Assembly: GCF_008364765.1 (NCBI RefSeq)
Contig: NZ_VTUY01000004.1
Coordinates: 300,151-364,150 of the forward strand
From: Bacillus sp. CH30_1T
Lineage (GTDB): Bacteria > Bacillota > Bacilli > Bacillales > Bacillaceae_B
DNA: 64,000 nucleotides
Direction: 5' to 3'
The notes beneath the pieces are model-generated. The model did no database searches and was not told the DNA's origin. It worked only from the letters and a program-made list of their open reading frames with translations. Position numbers and translations under genes: made by a program. Shown here piece by piece: positions 1 to 8,723 of this stretch (position 1 is its first letter; each line of letters starts with the position of its first letter).

Positions 1-2
1 AG

Positions 3-125
3 TTTAGGAAGCTTGAAGAACAGCCTTCATTTTATTTAACAGGCAATTCATTAGACAAAGTGAAAGTAAAGGTGGATATCACTCATTTCAACGCATATCG
101 TTACGATCACAAAAGCTTGGAATAA
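3..125 (+). CDS. C-terminal end of an unidentified protein
   Basis: An open frame enters from the left edge and ends at a TAA at 123-125; about 40 residues are visible, ending in YRYDHKSLE. The tail is rich in Lys and Val and reads like the end of a beta-rich domain. A strong intrinsic terminator follows at once, which supports it as the true end of a gene. The family cannot be told from so short a piece. Confidence 0.55.
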   Translation, partial: FRKLEEQPSFYLTGNSLDKVKVKVDITHFNAYRYDHKSLE

Positions 126-133
126 GATTAAGG

Positions 134-170
134 CGGAAAAACACCAAAATAAATTGGTGTTTTTCCCATT
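134..170 (+). terminator. Intrinsic terminator after the left-edge gene
   Basis: The arms GGAAAAACACC and GGTGTTTTTCCC flank a short A/T loop, and the 3' arm carries the T-run. It lies nine bases after the stop of the left-edge reading frame. Confidence 0.8.
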
Positions 171-238
171 TTCTCTTTTATTTTCCAGATCAATTGAATA
201 CCATGGAAATAGTAATAATTTGAATGGAGGCATCATTG

Positions 239-535
239 ATGAAAATAAGTATTTACATATTATTATTGTTAGTATCTGCCGTAGTTGCAATTGGATGGAG
301 CTGGAAGAGACTGTTGGATTTCAATACCTATAAAAAACCATTCTTGGAGGGAGTCGCTCTTCAATTTTTATTTCTTCTTTTTGCATCGGTATGGTGGCTC
401 ATTACAGAGGATACTTCAGATGGTGTCATAGGTGTTTTCTATTATTTTCTTGCTTTCCTTACGATAATGGTCGTTCATGGTTTTACCCTGCACTATTTAT
501 TTTCTAAGAAAAAAATGCAGGAACGGGAAGAATGA
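239..535 (+). CDS. Small membrane protein upstream of coaW
   Basis: This 98-residue protein has three hydrophobic segments (about residues 2-22, 42-60 and 66-90) and a charged C-terminus (SKKKMQEREE), so it is probably an integral membrane protein. The ATG at 239 was chosen because GGAGG lies 8 nt upstream; an in-frame ATG at 224 has no such site. Its stop overlaps the start of the pantothenate kinase gene (ATGA), so the two are translationally coupled. I do not recognise the family, and a link to coenzyme A synthesis is only contextual. Confidence 0.75.
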   Translation: MKISIYILLLLVSAVVAIGWSWKRLLDFNTYKKPFLEGVALQFLFLLFASVWWLITEDTSDGVIGVFYYFLAFLTIMVVHGFTLHYLFSKKKMQEREE

Positions 536-1353
536 GTGTGATCGGGGTCGATGCTGGTGGAACGTTAACCAAGATCGTGTATGAGGAAAATGGCGGGCTT
601 CATTTTAAAACCTTTTCTAGTGAGCAGCAAGAGAGTGTGCTGCAGTGGCTTACAATCCTGGCCCAAAATCATAAGCTTTATATAACGGGAGGAAAAGCAG
701 AGAAGTGGGGAGAAACCTTTCCTCAAGCACGTATTGTTGGAGAATTCGAAGCGGTATGCAGTGGAGCTAAACTTCTCCTTAAAGAGGAAAAAAGTGACCT
801 GAAACAGTTCATCCTCATAAATATAGGTACAGGGACGTCTTTTTTTAAGGTTGATGAAAACGGATGTGAAAGATTACTTGGTAGTGGATTAGGGGGAGGA
901 ACCTTTATGGGATTGGGAGGTTTACTAACTGGAGAATCTGACTATCACGAGCTGGTACGATTATCAAAAGAAGGCAAACGAGAACTAGTTGATTTATCAG
1001 TGAGAGACATTTATGAGGCAATGAATTCTCCAGTGCCTGAACATTTGACAGCTGCTAATTTTGCTAAAGGGGATTCATCTTTTAAGAAAACAGACAAACT
1101 GCGGGCTCTATCGAATATGATAGCAGAAACCATTATTCTACTTGCATCTCAAGCGTCTCAAGCAAATAAGTTAGAGCATTTCGTGTTTATTGGAAGTACG
1201 TTGAAATCAAATCCTGCTTTAAAAGAGGACCTTTCACAATTTCAAGATATGTTATCCTACACCCCTATTTTTCCAGATAAAGGTGCATACGCTGTAAGTC
1301 TGGGAGCCTTTAATGTTGGATGGGAAGCAGAGCATTCACAAAATAGACAATGA
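532..1353 (+). CDS. coaW: Type II pantothenate kinase
   Basis: This enzyme phosphorylates pantothenate with ATP, the first step of coenzyme A synthesis, in the cytosol. The 273 residues show the acetate/sugar kinase fold of the type II family: phosphate-1 motif DAGGTLTK at 7-14, acidic GEFEAVCSG at 70-78, NIGTGTS at 97-103 and the glycine-rich GSGLGGGTFMGLGGLL at 117-132. Length fits the Staphylococcus/Bacillus type II enzymes. These are known to be insensitive to CoA feedback. It is coupled to the small membrane protein upstream through a 4-nt overlap. Confidence 0.92.
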   Translation: MSVIGVDAGGTLTKIVYEENGGLHFKTFSSEQQESVLQWLTILAQNHKLYITGGKAEKWGETFPQARIVGEFEAVCSGAKLLLKEEKSDLKQFILINIGTGTSFFKVDENGCERLLGSGLGGGTFMGLGGLLTGESDYHELVRLSKEGKRELVDLSVRDIYEAMNSPVPEHLTAANFAKGDSSFKKTDKLRALSNMIAETIILLASQASQANKLEHFVFIGSTLKSNPALKEDLSQFQDMLSYTPIFPDKGAYAVSLGAFNVGWEAEHSQNRQ

Positions 1354-1435
1354 ATATTGCCTCTGCTGATTGTTTTTTAATCCCCTTTTTACTAACATAG
1401 AATGGGAGATATAGATAAAGTCGGAGGAGATAAAG

Positions 1436-2032
1436 ATGTCAAAAACTAAACCATTCATTGTGGTGATGACCCTCATCGGTATTCTCCTTGCAGGTTGCAG
1501 TAATAGTAACTTTCAAGCAGAAACAGATTATGAAGTGAAAGAGTTTTCTTATACTAATCAAAATAATCAAGAAGTCGGTTTGAATGATTTGAAAGGACAA
1601 GTCTGGATCGCAGATTTCATATTCACGAATTGTGAAACAGTTTGTCCACCAATGACATTTAATTTAACGAAGCTTCAAGAACAGCTGAAAGAAGAAGGGG
1701 TAGAGGACTACAAAATCGTTTCCTTTAGCGTGGATCCTGAAAATGATACACCGGACGCATTAAAAGAATATATTTCAAACTTTGAAGCAGATACAAGTAA
1801 ATGGGAACTACTTACAGGCTATGAATTTGACGAGGTAAAGGACCTTGCGGAACATTCCTTCCGCTCGATTGTAGCCGACGATCCTAATTCCGATCAGATG
1901 ATTCATAGTACCAGCTTCTACTTGGTGAATCAAAAAGGTACAGTTGTCAAAACGTATAGTGGCAATAGTGACGTCCCATACGATGAAATTGTCGGAGATA
2001 TGAAAACATTGATTGATGAGGGATCTGAATAG
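1436..2032 (+). CDS. ypmQ: Sco1/SenC-type copper lipoprotein
   Basis: This thioredoxin-fold protein of the SCO1/SenC family is like BsSco (YpmQ) of Bacillus subtilis, which helps assemble the CuA centre of cytochrome c oxidase on the outer face of the membrane. A lipoprotein signal ends in LLAGC with the lipidated Cys at residue 21. The copper ligands are visible: CETVC (Cys66, Cys70) and His157 in MIHSTS. Length is 198 residues, usual for the family. A terminator follows immediately, so it is probably monocistronic. Confidence 0.93.
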   Translation: MSKTKPFIVVMTLIGILLAGCSNSNFQAETDYEVKEFSYTNQNNQEVGLNDLKGQVWIADFIFTNCETVCPPMTFNLTKLQEQLKEEGVEDYKIVSFSVDPENDTPDALKEYISNFEADTSKWELLTGYEFDEVKDLAEHSFRSIVADDPNSDQMIHSTSFYLVNQKGTVVKTYSGNSDVPYDEIVGDMKTLIDEGSE

Positions 2033-2044
2033 ACTTTTTCGAAG

Positions 2045-2078
2045 GAGAATCACAGCATGAATGGTGATTCTCTTTTTT
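2045..2078 (+). terminator. Intrinsic terminator after the Sco gene
   Basis: A perfect nine-base stem (GAGAATCAC / GTGATTCTC) with a 10-nt loop is followed by six T residues. Confidence 0.85.
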
Positions 2079-2272
2079 CTATTGAATTCCAATTCCAAAA
2101 TCAGGGTTTTAAGGTATATAATGATGGAATAAGAGCCGTTATGTTGTGTATTTTGTATTTCAAAGTTTAGACCTAATGGAATGGTGAAGCAGGATTGTGA
2201 TAAAGTAAAAGAAACGCAACTAAATTAAAGGGTAGCAGGTGAAGTAACATTCGAAACTCAAAAGGTATGATG

Positions 2273-2419
2273 ATGTTTGATATAGCCATAACGCTATTTA
2301 TATTGATATGGGTATTGAAATCCTTTTCAGATGGAGATGTATGGAAGGGGATCTTATTCACCATTTGTTTTGCCATAATGGGCGGCGTCCTATTTTTCCG
2401 GTTCAAAAAGAAACGATAG
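2273..2419 (+). CDS. 48-residue membrane protein upstream of selB
   Basis: The small open frame begins at a run of three ATG codons (2267, 2270, 2273). The third is best placed, 7 nt after AGG. The product is MFDIAITLFILIWVLKSF, then a short SDGD turn, a second hydrophobic stretch (ILFTICFAIMGGVLFF) and a basic tail RFKKKR. It looks like a two-helix membrane protein with a cytoplasmic basic end. The stop is 15 bp before selB, so it may share a transcript with it. Family unknown. Confidence 0.6.
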   Translation: MFDIAITLFILIWVLKSFSDGDVWKGILFTICFAIMGGVLFFRFKKKR

Positions 2420-2434
2420 AAAGAAGGTGAGAGG

Positions 2435-4321
2435 ATGGGGAAACAATATTATACGATTGGAATGGCCGGACATATTGATCATGGAAAAACCACTCTCACA
2501 AAGGCACTGACTTCTGTCGATACTGATCGATTAAAGGAGGAAAAGGAGCGCAACATCTCGATTGAACCCGGGTTTGCCCCATTATATCAAGATGAAGATA
2601 TGGAAATTTCTGTAGTAGATGTGCCTGGTCATGAGCGGTTTATTCGCCAGATGATCGCAGGTGTGGCCGGCATCGATCTCGTTGTGTTAGTGGTAGCCGC
2701 AGACGAAGGTGTGATGCCGCAAACGAAGGAACACCTTGATATACTGGCGTTACTAGGAATCACTAAAGGCATTGTTGTGCTGACGAAAATATCGAAAGTT
2801 GAGGAAGAACTAAGGGATATGGCTCTTGAAGAAGTGATAGATGAGTTGAAGGGAACAGTGTTTGAAGGTGCCCATGTCTTGATGGCAGATAGTATATCAG
2901 GAGAGGGTGTCCAAGAGCTAAAACAGAAAGTCGTTAATGTATTAAAGAGCATGACTTCAAGAAGTATCAGAGGAGATTTTCGTCTGCCGATTGATCAAGT
3001 TTTTACTGTAAAGGGTCAGGGAGCAGTCGTAAGAGGGACTGTTTTTGAAGGAACCTTGGAAACTGGAGAGGGAATAACCATATTACCTCAAGGAATACAT
3101 ACGAAAGCGAAACAAATTCAAGCCCATCATATGAAAGAGAGTAGTGCTTATGCTGGTCAGCGTGCAGCGATAAATCTTTCTGGAGTGGATTACAAAGAAT
3201 TGAGAAGAGGAAATGTACTCGTCACATCCACACATTTTACCGTGACCAACACGATTGATGTGTGTCTCGAAGTATTACATACAGTAAACCATCCTATAAA
3301 ACAAAGAATGCCAGTTGTGGTTCATGTAGGAACTTCCGAAGTGATGGGGAGGCTCGTTTTTTTCGATCGAAATAAAGTCATTTCGGAAACCGACCCTATT
3401 CTATGTCAAATCCGGCTTAATGAATCGATTGTTGCCAAAAGAGGAGATCGTTTTATATTAAGAAGACCCTCTCCAATTGAAACTATCGGGGGAGGCTGGA
3501 TTATTCAGCCGAATGGTGGGAAATACAAGTTCGGAAAGGAAACGATGGCCTTTCTTCAGTCTGAACGGCACGGTACACCTCAGGAAAGAGTTCTAAGGCT
3601 GGTTGAACAATACAAATGTGTGGATGAAGATTTCATCGTTAGAGAAGCATCCATAACTCATAAAGACCTGCATGATATGCTGCAGGTTGATGATGAATGG
3701 ATTGTATTTTCACAATCAAAGGTTACGCATATGAAAATAGTGGATGAATGCGTGAAATCGATCGACCAGATTCTTCGAGGATTCCATGAGGAGTTTCCTT
3801 TATTACAAGGGATCAATATTGGTGAGTTGAAGCAATCTTTAAAAAGGTACACAGGAGCTTTAGTGGACTATGCGATTGAGCAAAAACATTGGAAGCGAAA
3901 CAGTGGTTTTCTTTGCTTAGAGGAATTCATTCCTCATTTACCACCTGAATGGGAGAAACGATGCAATCAGCTCATTACCTTATTAGAGGCTGATGGTACA
4001 CAAGTAAAAGACAAGGAAGAGTATTTTCATCAAGTAGGTATTCCTCTAAAATGGCAGACTGATTTTTATCACTTTTTTATCCAGGAAAAGAAAATCGTGC
4101 CATTGGATGATAAAAAATCCTATTCCTATCAAGTTTTTATGAAAGCTGTTGAAGAATTAAAAGAAAAAACCGGCGATTTATTCGATATAGCAGATGCCAA
4201 AGCCGCTCTAGGATTATCCAGAAAATACTTGATCCCCTTTTTAGAAAAGCTGGATAAGGATGGTCTGACTTTAAGGACCCAGGGGATTCGTAAATGGATT
4301 GGAAATAGTATAAAGGGATGA
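2435..4321 (+). CDS. selB: Selenocysteine-specific elongation factor SelB
   Basis: SelB is a GTPase that brings Sec-tRNA to UGA codons next to a SECIS element. Of 628 residues, the first ~175 are the G domain: G1 GHIDHGKT (12-19), the switch segment KERNISIEPGFAP, G3 DVPGH (62-66), G4-like VLTKIS (115-120). Translation-factor beta barrels follow, then C-terminal winged helices (about 370-628) that bind SECIS RNA. At G4 the usual guanine-reading Asp is replaced by Ser120, which is odd. No selA, selD or tRNA-Sec gene is visible nearby. The Nudix gene starts 7 bp downstream. Confidence 0.88.
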   Translation: MGKQYYTIGMAGHIDHGKTTLTKALTSVDTDRLKEEKERNISIEPGFAPLYQDEDMEISVVDVPGHERFIRQMIAGVAGIDLVVLVVAADEGVMPQTKEHLDILALLGITKGIVVLTKISKVEEELRDMALEEVIDELKGTVFEGAHVLMADSISGEGVQELKQKVVNVLKSMTSRSIRGDFRLPIDQVFTVKGQGAVVRGTVFEGTLETGEGITILPQGIHTKAKQIQAHHMKESSAYAGQRAAINLSGVDYKELRRGNVLVTSTHFTVTNTIDVCLEVLHTVNHPIKQRMPVVVHVGTSEVMGRLVFFDRNKVISETDPILCQIRLNESIVAKRGDRFILRRPSPIETIGGGWIIQPNGGKYKFGKETMAFLQSERHGTPQERVLRLVEQYKCVDEDFIVREASITHKDLHDMLQVDDEWIVFSQSKVTHMKIVDECVKSIDQILRGFHEEFPLLQGINIGELKQSLKRYTGALVDYAIEQKHWKRNSGFLCLEEFIPHLPPEWEKRCNQLITLLEADGTQVKDKEEYFHQVGIPLKWQTDFYHFFIQEKKIVPLDDKKSYSYQVFMKAVEELKEKTGDLFDIADAKAALGLSRKYLIPFLEKLDKDGLTLRTQGIRKWIGNSIKG

Positions 4322-4328
4322 AGAATGA

Positions 4329-4802
4329 ATGAAGGTAGAAACAGTGATGTATTCGTTAGTAATGATACAGCGTGGGGACAAAGTGCTGTTATTAAATAGG
4401 CCGGCGAAGAAAGAATATCCTGGTTACATTGCACCGGGAGGTAAAATTGACTTCCCCGAAAGTCCTGCAGCAGGTGCAATCCGAGAGGTAAGAGAAGAGA
4501 CAGGTTTACAGGTAGAAAAATTAAGGTATAAAGGGTTAGATGAATACGTTGTACCAGAAAAGGGATTTCGATATATCGTGTATAATTACCTTGCCTATGA
4601 AACCACAGGTGAGCTCCTCGAAAACCCTCCTGAAGGTGAATTGGTTTGGGTCTCAAAGTCAGAAGCCTTAGATTTACCGATGCAGCATTTTTTTAAACGA
4701 AAATTCCCTTTGTTTTTCGAGACAGGGACTTTTGAAATCCACACCTCCTGGAATGGAATCGATAAAGAGACTGCTGAGGTGACGATTCGCCAATTGTCAT
4801 AA
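4329..4802 (+). CDS. Nudix hydrolase, MutT-like
   Basis: This 157-residue protein carries a complete Nudix box at residues 38-60: GGKIDFPE followed by REVREETG, the metal-binding helix that cleaves nucleoside diphosphate derivatives. The sequence just before it (YPGYIAPGG) is typical of the 8-oxo-dGTP/ADP-ribose-like subgroup, but the substrate cannot be read from sequence. It starts 7 bp after selB, so the two are probably cotranscribed. No functional link to selenocysteine is evident. Confidence 0.85.
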   Translation: MKVETVMYSLVMIQRGDKVLLLNRPAKKEYPGYIAPGGKIDFPESPAAGAIREVREETGLQVEKLRYKGLDEYVVPEKGFRYIVYNYLAYETTGELLENPPEGELVWVSKSEALDLPMQHFFKRKFPLFFETGTFEIHTSWNGIDKETAEVTIRQLS

Positions 4803-4880
4803 TGCTTCTCTTTCAAACAAATATCATCGTAAATAAACTAAAACATCGTTGTAGATTAGAGGAAAGTAGGAAAAAGAATC

Positions 4881-5438
4881 ATGAAAGAATTATGGAGCGC
4901 ATTTGGATGGGTTCTTCCAATTATTATGGTTGTGACGATTTCCCTTATCTTTGCGGTCTCCTTTTGGAAGAAAAGAAAGGGTAAGGGCAGATGGATGAAT
5001 TTACTGCCTGTTCTGTTTACGTGTATAACGATTGGAGCGATCTGTTTAATCACCTTGACCCCTTTGACAGGTGGAAATGTTTCAGAGGGATCCGTGAATT
5101 TTGATCCATTTTCTAATTTGAAGTTGAATTTAATTTACCGGAATCATTTAGATGTGCCCATTCGAAACTTGATGGCCAATATATTATTGTTCATTCCATT
5201 AACCTTTTTTATTGCTTGGTGGATGAGGCGGTCGAAGCAGATTATTCTGATGGTTACATTTATCGGAGCACTTTTCTCCTTTGGAATTGAGTTTGCTCAA
5301 TACTATCTTCCATTAGGAAGAGCAACCGATATTGATGATTGGATAATGAATACATTTGGTTCATTTATTGGTGGACTCCTTTTTGTGTTCGCACGCTTAA
5401 TCTATAATCTATTGAGAATCAATAAGAAGATAAATTGA
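4881..5438 (+). CDS. VanZ-like membrane protein
   Basis: The 185-residue protein has about five hydrophobic segments and the VanZ-family pattern: ITLTPLTGG near the first periplasmic loop, NLMANILLFIPL in the middle and EFAQYYLPLGRATDIDDWIMNTFG near the end. VanZ proteins are linked to low-level teicoplanin resistance, but most chromosomal members have no assigned function. The start follows GGAAAGTAGG at an acceptable distance. A terminator follows the stop. Confidence 0.85.
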   Translation: MKELWSAFGWVLPIIMVVTISLIFAVSFWKKRKGKGRWMNLLPVLFTCITIGAICLITLTPLTGGNVSEGSVNFDPFSNLKLNLIYRNHLDVPIRNLMANILLFIPLTFFIAWWMRRSKQIILMVTFIGALFSFGIEFAQYYLPLGRATDIDDWIMNTFGSFIGGLLFVFARLIYNLLRINKKIN

Positions 5439-5470
5439 GAGTATTAACGTTATGTTAATGCTCTTTTTTT
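5438..5470 (+). terminator. Intrinsic terminator after the VanZ-like gene
   Basis: AGAGTATTAAC pairs with GTTAATGCTCT (one G-U pair) around a short TTAT loop, followed by seven T residues. Confidence 0.8.
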
Positions 5471-5584
5471 CGGTAAATACTATGAAGGAACAAAAGATGC
5501 CTGGAACTTAGATATATTTTGGATGGAAATGTATAGTCCTTCTCCTTAAACAAATGCTAACACATATAAAGGAGGTGAGTTCTC

Positions 5585-6798
5585 TTGCTGAAAATAGGAT
5601 TTAAAGCAATCGTGATCACGGCTCCTTGTATCTCGATTTTGTTCTTCATCATGCACTGGGACGTGAAACAAGGTGTAAAAAACTATTCGAGAACTCACCC
5701 CATTACGGAAACCCTCTCTCATAAAGCTGCAATCAATGTCTACAATTCGGGGAAGGATTTATATGAAAAATTGTTTGAGGATATTAAAATAGCAAATGAG
5801 CTGGTTTGGATTCATTTTTTCATTATCAGGGACGATCAGATTTCCAACGAGTTTTTTGATTTGCTGATTGATAAGGCTAAGGAAGGGGTAGATGTTCGAT
5901 TGTCTGTTGACTTCCTTGGTTCAGATATTAAGAAGGAAAGTATAAAGAGGATGGAAGAAGGAGGGATGAAGATTGTCAAAAGCAGGCCTCTATCCCCAAA
6001 GAACTTCTTTTATTCCCTTCATCATCGGAACCACCGCAGGCTCATTTCCATTGATCAAAGAATTGCCTATATTGGTGGCTTAAATATGGGTCATGAATAT
6101 TTAGGGAAAGACCCTAAACTTGGGTACTGGAGGGACTATCAGATACGGTTGGAGGGTGAGGCAGGAATTGAGGTGGCCCAGCAGTTTAAAAGGGACTGGA
6201 TCGAGGATGGGGCAGAAAGTATGGAAGCGTACACCTTTCTCTTCCTTCAAATGAAAATGAGGGGAGCAGCGTTCAATTCTTGTTCTCAACAGGAGACAGT
6301 ATTGTAGATAAGACAGTAAACTGGATTAACAGTTCGGAAGAGAGTGTCACAATTACAACGCCATATTTTTTACCAAATGGGAAACTTATTTCAGCTTTAA
6401 AGAAAGCAGTGAAGCGTGGGGTAAAAGTGAAGATCCTTATTCCGAACGATACAGATGCTTGGTTCACAAAGCCGCCTAGTTACAGAATAGAGAAAACCTT
6501 GATAGAGAGCGGAGTGGACTTTTATTTATATGAAAAAGGATTTTTCCACGGTAAAGTGCTTGTCATTGATCATCAATGGGCAGATATAGGTACAGCCAAT
6601 TGGGATTCACGGAGCTTCTACTTAAATGATGAAAGCAACTGCATCATTATCGATGTAAGAGTTGCTGCCGAACTAGAATCACTCATACTAAATGACATTA
6701 ATGATAGTGAAAAATTGACCATTAAGGCTTTTAATGAACTCCCTGCCTGGCAAAAAGCGCTCCGTAAAACGCCTGAATGGGTGTATTATTATTTCTAA
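5585..6798 (+). pseudogene. cls: Cardiolipin synthase, interrupted by a -1 frameshift
   Basis: Cardiolipin synthase of the phospholipase D family, YwjE-like in length (about 404 residues if repaired). A TTG start at 5585 follows AAGGAGGTGA. One N-terminal hydrophobic segment precedes two PLD domains. The first signature (HRRLISID, His150) has Arg where the catalytic Lys of HxK is expected; the second (HGKVLVID) is intact. The frame breaks near 6239: adding one C after TTT at 6236-6238 restores FPLPSNENEGSSVQFLFSTGD, a continuous family-like sequence. As given, the frame stops at 6307 and the rest is out of frame. Either a real mutation or a sequencing error in a CT-rich run. Confidence 0.8.
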
Positions 6799-6887
6799 GA
6801 ATCAATAATTTTTATTGAATAAGAAAATATGGTAAAGTGATTTCATATCCTATAAAGAATACACCTTACTGAAGAAAGGGATTGTCC

Positions 6888-7067
6888 ATGAGCGAGCTCT
6901 TGTTTGTATCTTTGTTTATTCTTTCGTTATTGGCTTTTAAGTTTTTTAACGTGTTAAAGAAGAAACATGTATCAAAGTCTCACAAGTCTGTAGCAGTTAG
7001 TATCGTGATCTTTTCTGTTATCGGTATGATGTTGACGGTCCTCTTTTATCTTCCAAATGCATCTTAG
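6888..7067 (+). CDS. Small two-helix membrane protein
   Basis: The 59-residue product starts MSELLFVSLFIL, with hydrophobic segments at about 3-22 and 36-55 joined by a Lys/His-rich loop. The ATG at 6888 lies 7 nt after GAAAGGG; an in-frame TTG at 6882 is too close to that site. A strong terminator follows. The family is not recognised. Confidence 0.65.
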   Translation: MSELLFVSLFILSLLAFKFFNVLKKKHVSKSHKSVAVSIVIFSVIGMMLTVLFYLPNAS

Positions 7068-7101
7068 AAAGCAACCTCTATAAACTGATTTAAGGAATAA
7101 T

Positions 7102-7134
7102 CACACGAGAGAAGCGTTCTCGTGTGTTTTTTGT
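7102..7134 (+). terminator. Intrinsic terminator
   Basis: CACACGAGA and TCTCGTGTG form a perfect nine-base stem around a short loop, followed by a run of T residues. It closes the small membrane gene. Confidence 0.85.
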
Positions 7135-7330
7135 TAATAAAAGAATTGGTGCTTACTAAATGGACAGCTATAATCAGTAAGGAGTTGTTCGTCTTTGTAA
7201 TAAACGTATCTGCTTTCTTTCGGCCGTGAATTTGATATGATAAGAGAAGGTTTGTTTCATGTAAGTAAGATTGTGACTTAAGCATAAATGTCGAACATAA
7301 ATGTACGAAAGGCAATAAAGGAGAATATAG

Positions 7331-7987
7331 ATGAAAGCTGCAATAATTTTTGACATGGATGGAACGTTATTTCAAACGGATCGTATTCTTGAAGCTTCAC
7401 TTCATGATACCTTTCAACGACTAAGAGATGAAGGAATGTGGAAAGCTGATACACCTCTTGTTGTATACAGAGAAATAATGGGTGTCCCTCTCTCTGTTGT
7501 GTGGAAATCACTTTTACCTCATCATCCCTTACATGTACATGGTAAAGTGAATGATGTATTTCATGAAAAACTGATTGATAATATTCAGAAAGGAAATGGA
7601 GCCCTCTATCCACATACGGTGGAACTATTAACTTATTTATCAGGGAGAGGGTTTCCGATCTTTGTGGCAAGCAATGGATATCCTCAGTATTTAAAGACGA
7701 TCGTGGAGTACTTTCGTTTGGATCAATGGATCTTGGACTGCTACAGCATTCAGGAAATACATTCAGATGACAAAGGGGAGTTGATTCGAAAAATCAAGGA
7801 AGATCATAATCTGACACATGGGATTGTGATTGCAGATAGATTGTCTGACTTTAAAGGAGCAGAGGCAAATCACTTTCTTTCGATAGGTTGTGCTTTTGAT
7901 TTTTCTCAGGAAAAAGAATTAAGTGAAGCGGATATTGTGGTTGAAGATCTCTTGGAGGTTAAAGAATATCTGGAGGAAATGAAATAA
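7331..7987 (+). CDS. HAD-family hydrolase, phosphoglycolate phosphatase-like
   Basis: A cytosolic HAD phosphatase of 218 residues. Motif I is DMDGTLF with nucleophile Asp8 and Asp10; motif II is VASNGYP; motif III/IV is the Lys region with DRLSDFKGA near residue 170. The helical insert between motifs I and II marks a C1-cap HAD of the PpaX/phosphoglycolate phosphatase type. The substrate is not determinable. The start follows AAAGGAG. The next gene begins 13 bp downstream and is probably cotranscribed. Confidence 0.85.
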   Translation: MKAAIIFDMDGTLFQTDRILEASLHDTFQRLRDEGMWKADTPLVVYREIMGVPLSVVWKSLLPHHPLHVHGKVNDVFHEKLIDNIQKGNGALYPHTVELLTYLSGRGFPIFVASNGYPQYLKTIVEYFRLDQWILDCYSIQEIHSDDKGELIRKIKEDHNLTHGIVIADRLSDFKGAEANHFLSIGCAFDFSQEKELSEADIVVEDLLEVKEYLEEMK

Positions 7988-8000
7988 AGGAGGGATCCGG

Positions 8001-8627
8001 GTGGAGGATGAACAACTAGCCGTATTTGATGAATACGGTAATAGAATTGGAATAGCCAGTCGTTCCGAGGTGCATAAAAAGGGATATTGGCATGAAACCT
8101 TTCATTGCTGGCTTGCGCATATTAATGAAAGTAGTGGAGAGACCAATATTTATTTCCAACTGAGAAGTGATAAGAAAAAGGATTTCCCCCGCTTACTTGA
8201 TGTTACGGCCGCTGGACATATCTTGTCACAGGAGAATATTGAAGACGGTGTGAGAGAAGTTCATGAAGAGCTTGGACTTCCTATCACGATAAATGAACTG
8301 CGATCATTAGGAATTGTAAAAGGTCAGTTAATTCAACGGGGTATGATCGATCGGGAACTGACTCACGTATTCCTTTATTCCAAGCCGGTTGCATATGACG
8401 AGTTTCAACTTCAGTTAGAAGAAGTGTCCGGTATTTTCCATTCAAGTATACAAGACTTTAAAGCGCTCCTTCAACAAACGAAAGAGGAAATCGACGTAGA
8501 AGGATTTCTTGTTACTGGTACAGGGGAAAAGGACTTCATTAAGCAAAGGGTGAGTTACCATCACTTTGTTCCACATGAAAGGTCCTACCTTCTTGAAATT
8601 ATTGAGCGCATATCGGCTCATCTTTAG
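8001..8627 (+). CDS. Nudix hydrolase, IPP isomerase-like subgroup
   Basis: The 208-residue protein starts with GTG, set by AAGGAGGG 6-7 nt upstream. Its N-terminus (EYGNRIGIASRSEVHKKGYW, HETFHCW) and the box AAGHILSQE...REVHEELG match the Nudix subgroup that resembles isopentenyl-diphosphate isomerase type 1. In this subgroup the box is one residue shorter between Glu and Arg. The C-terminal 80 residues hold no motif I recognise. The true substrate is unknown. It probably forms an operon with the HAD hydrolase. Confidence 0.82.
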   Translation: MEDEQLAVFDEYGNRIGIASRSEVHKKGYWHETFHCWLAHINESSGETNIYFQLRSDKKKDFPRLLDVTAAGHILSQENIEDGVREVHEELGLPITINELRSLGIVKGQLIQRGMIDRELTHVFLYSKPVAYDEFQLQLEEVSGIFHSSIQDFKALLQQTKEEIDVEGFLVTGTGEKDFIKQRVSYHHFVPHERSYLLEIIERISAHL

Positions 8628-8723
8628 AAATTAATTCGTCCTTCCCATAGTCAATGTGGATAATAAAGGCTATTATAGTAATCTAGTACATACATAATGT
8701 GAAAAGAGAGTAGGAGGACACAC

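Noticed and set aside
4802..4984. A 60-codon frame between the Nudix and VanZ-like genes
   Set aside because: Most of it overlaps the VanZ-like gene in another frame and it shows no family features.
5585..6798. Selenocysteine readthrough as the reason for the split cls gene, given selB nearby
   Set aside because: The two halves are in different frames and the first half ends well after the break; a missing base, not an in-frame UGA, explains it.
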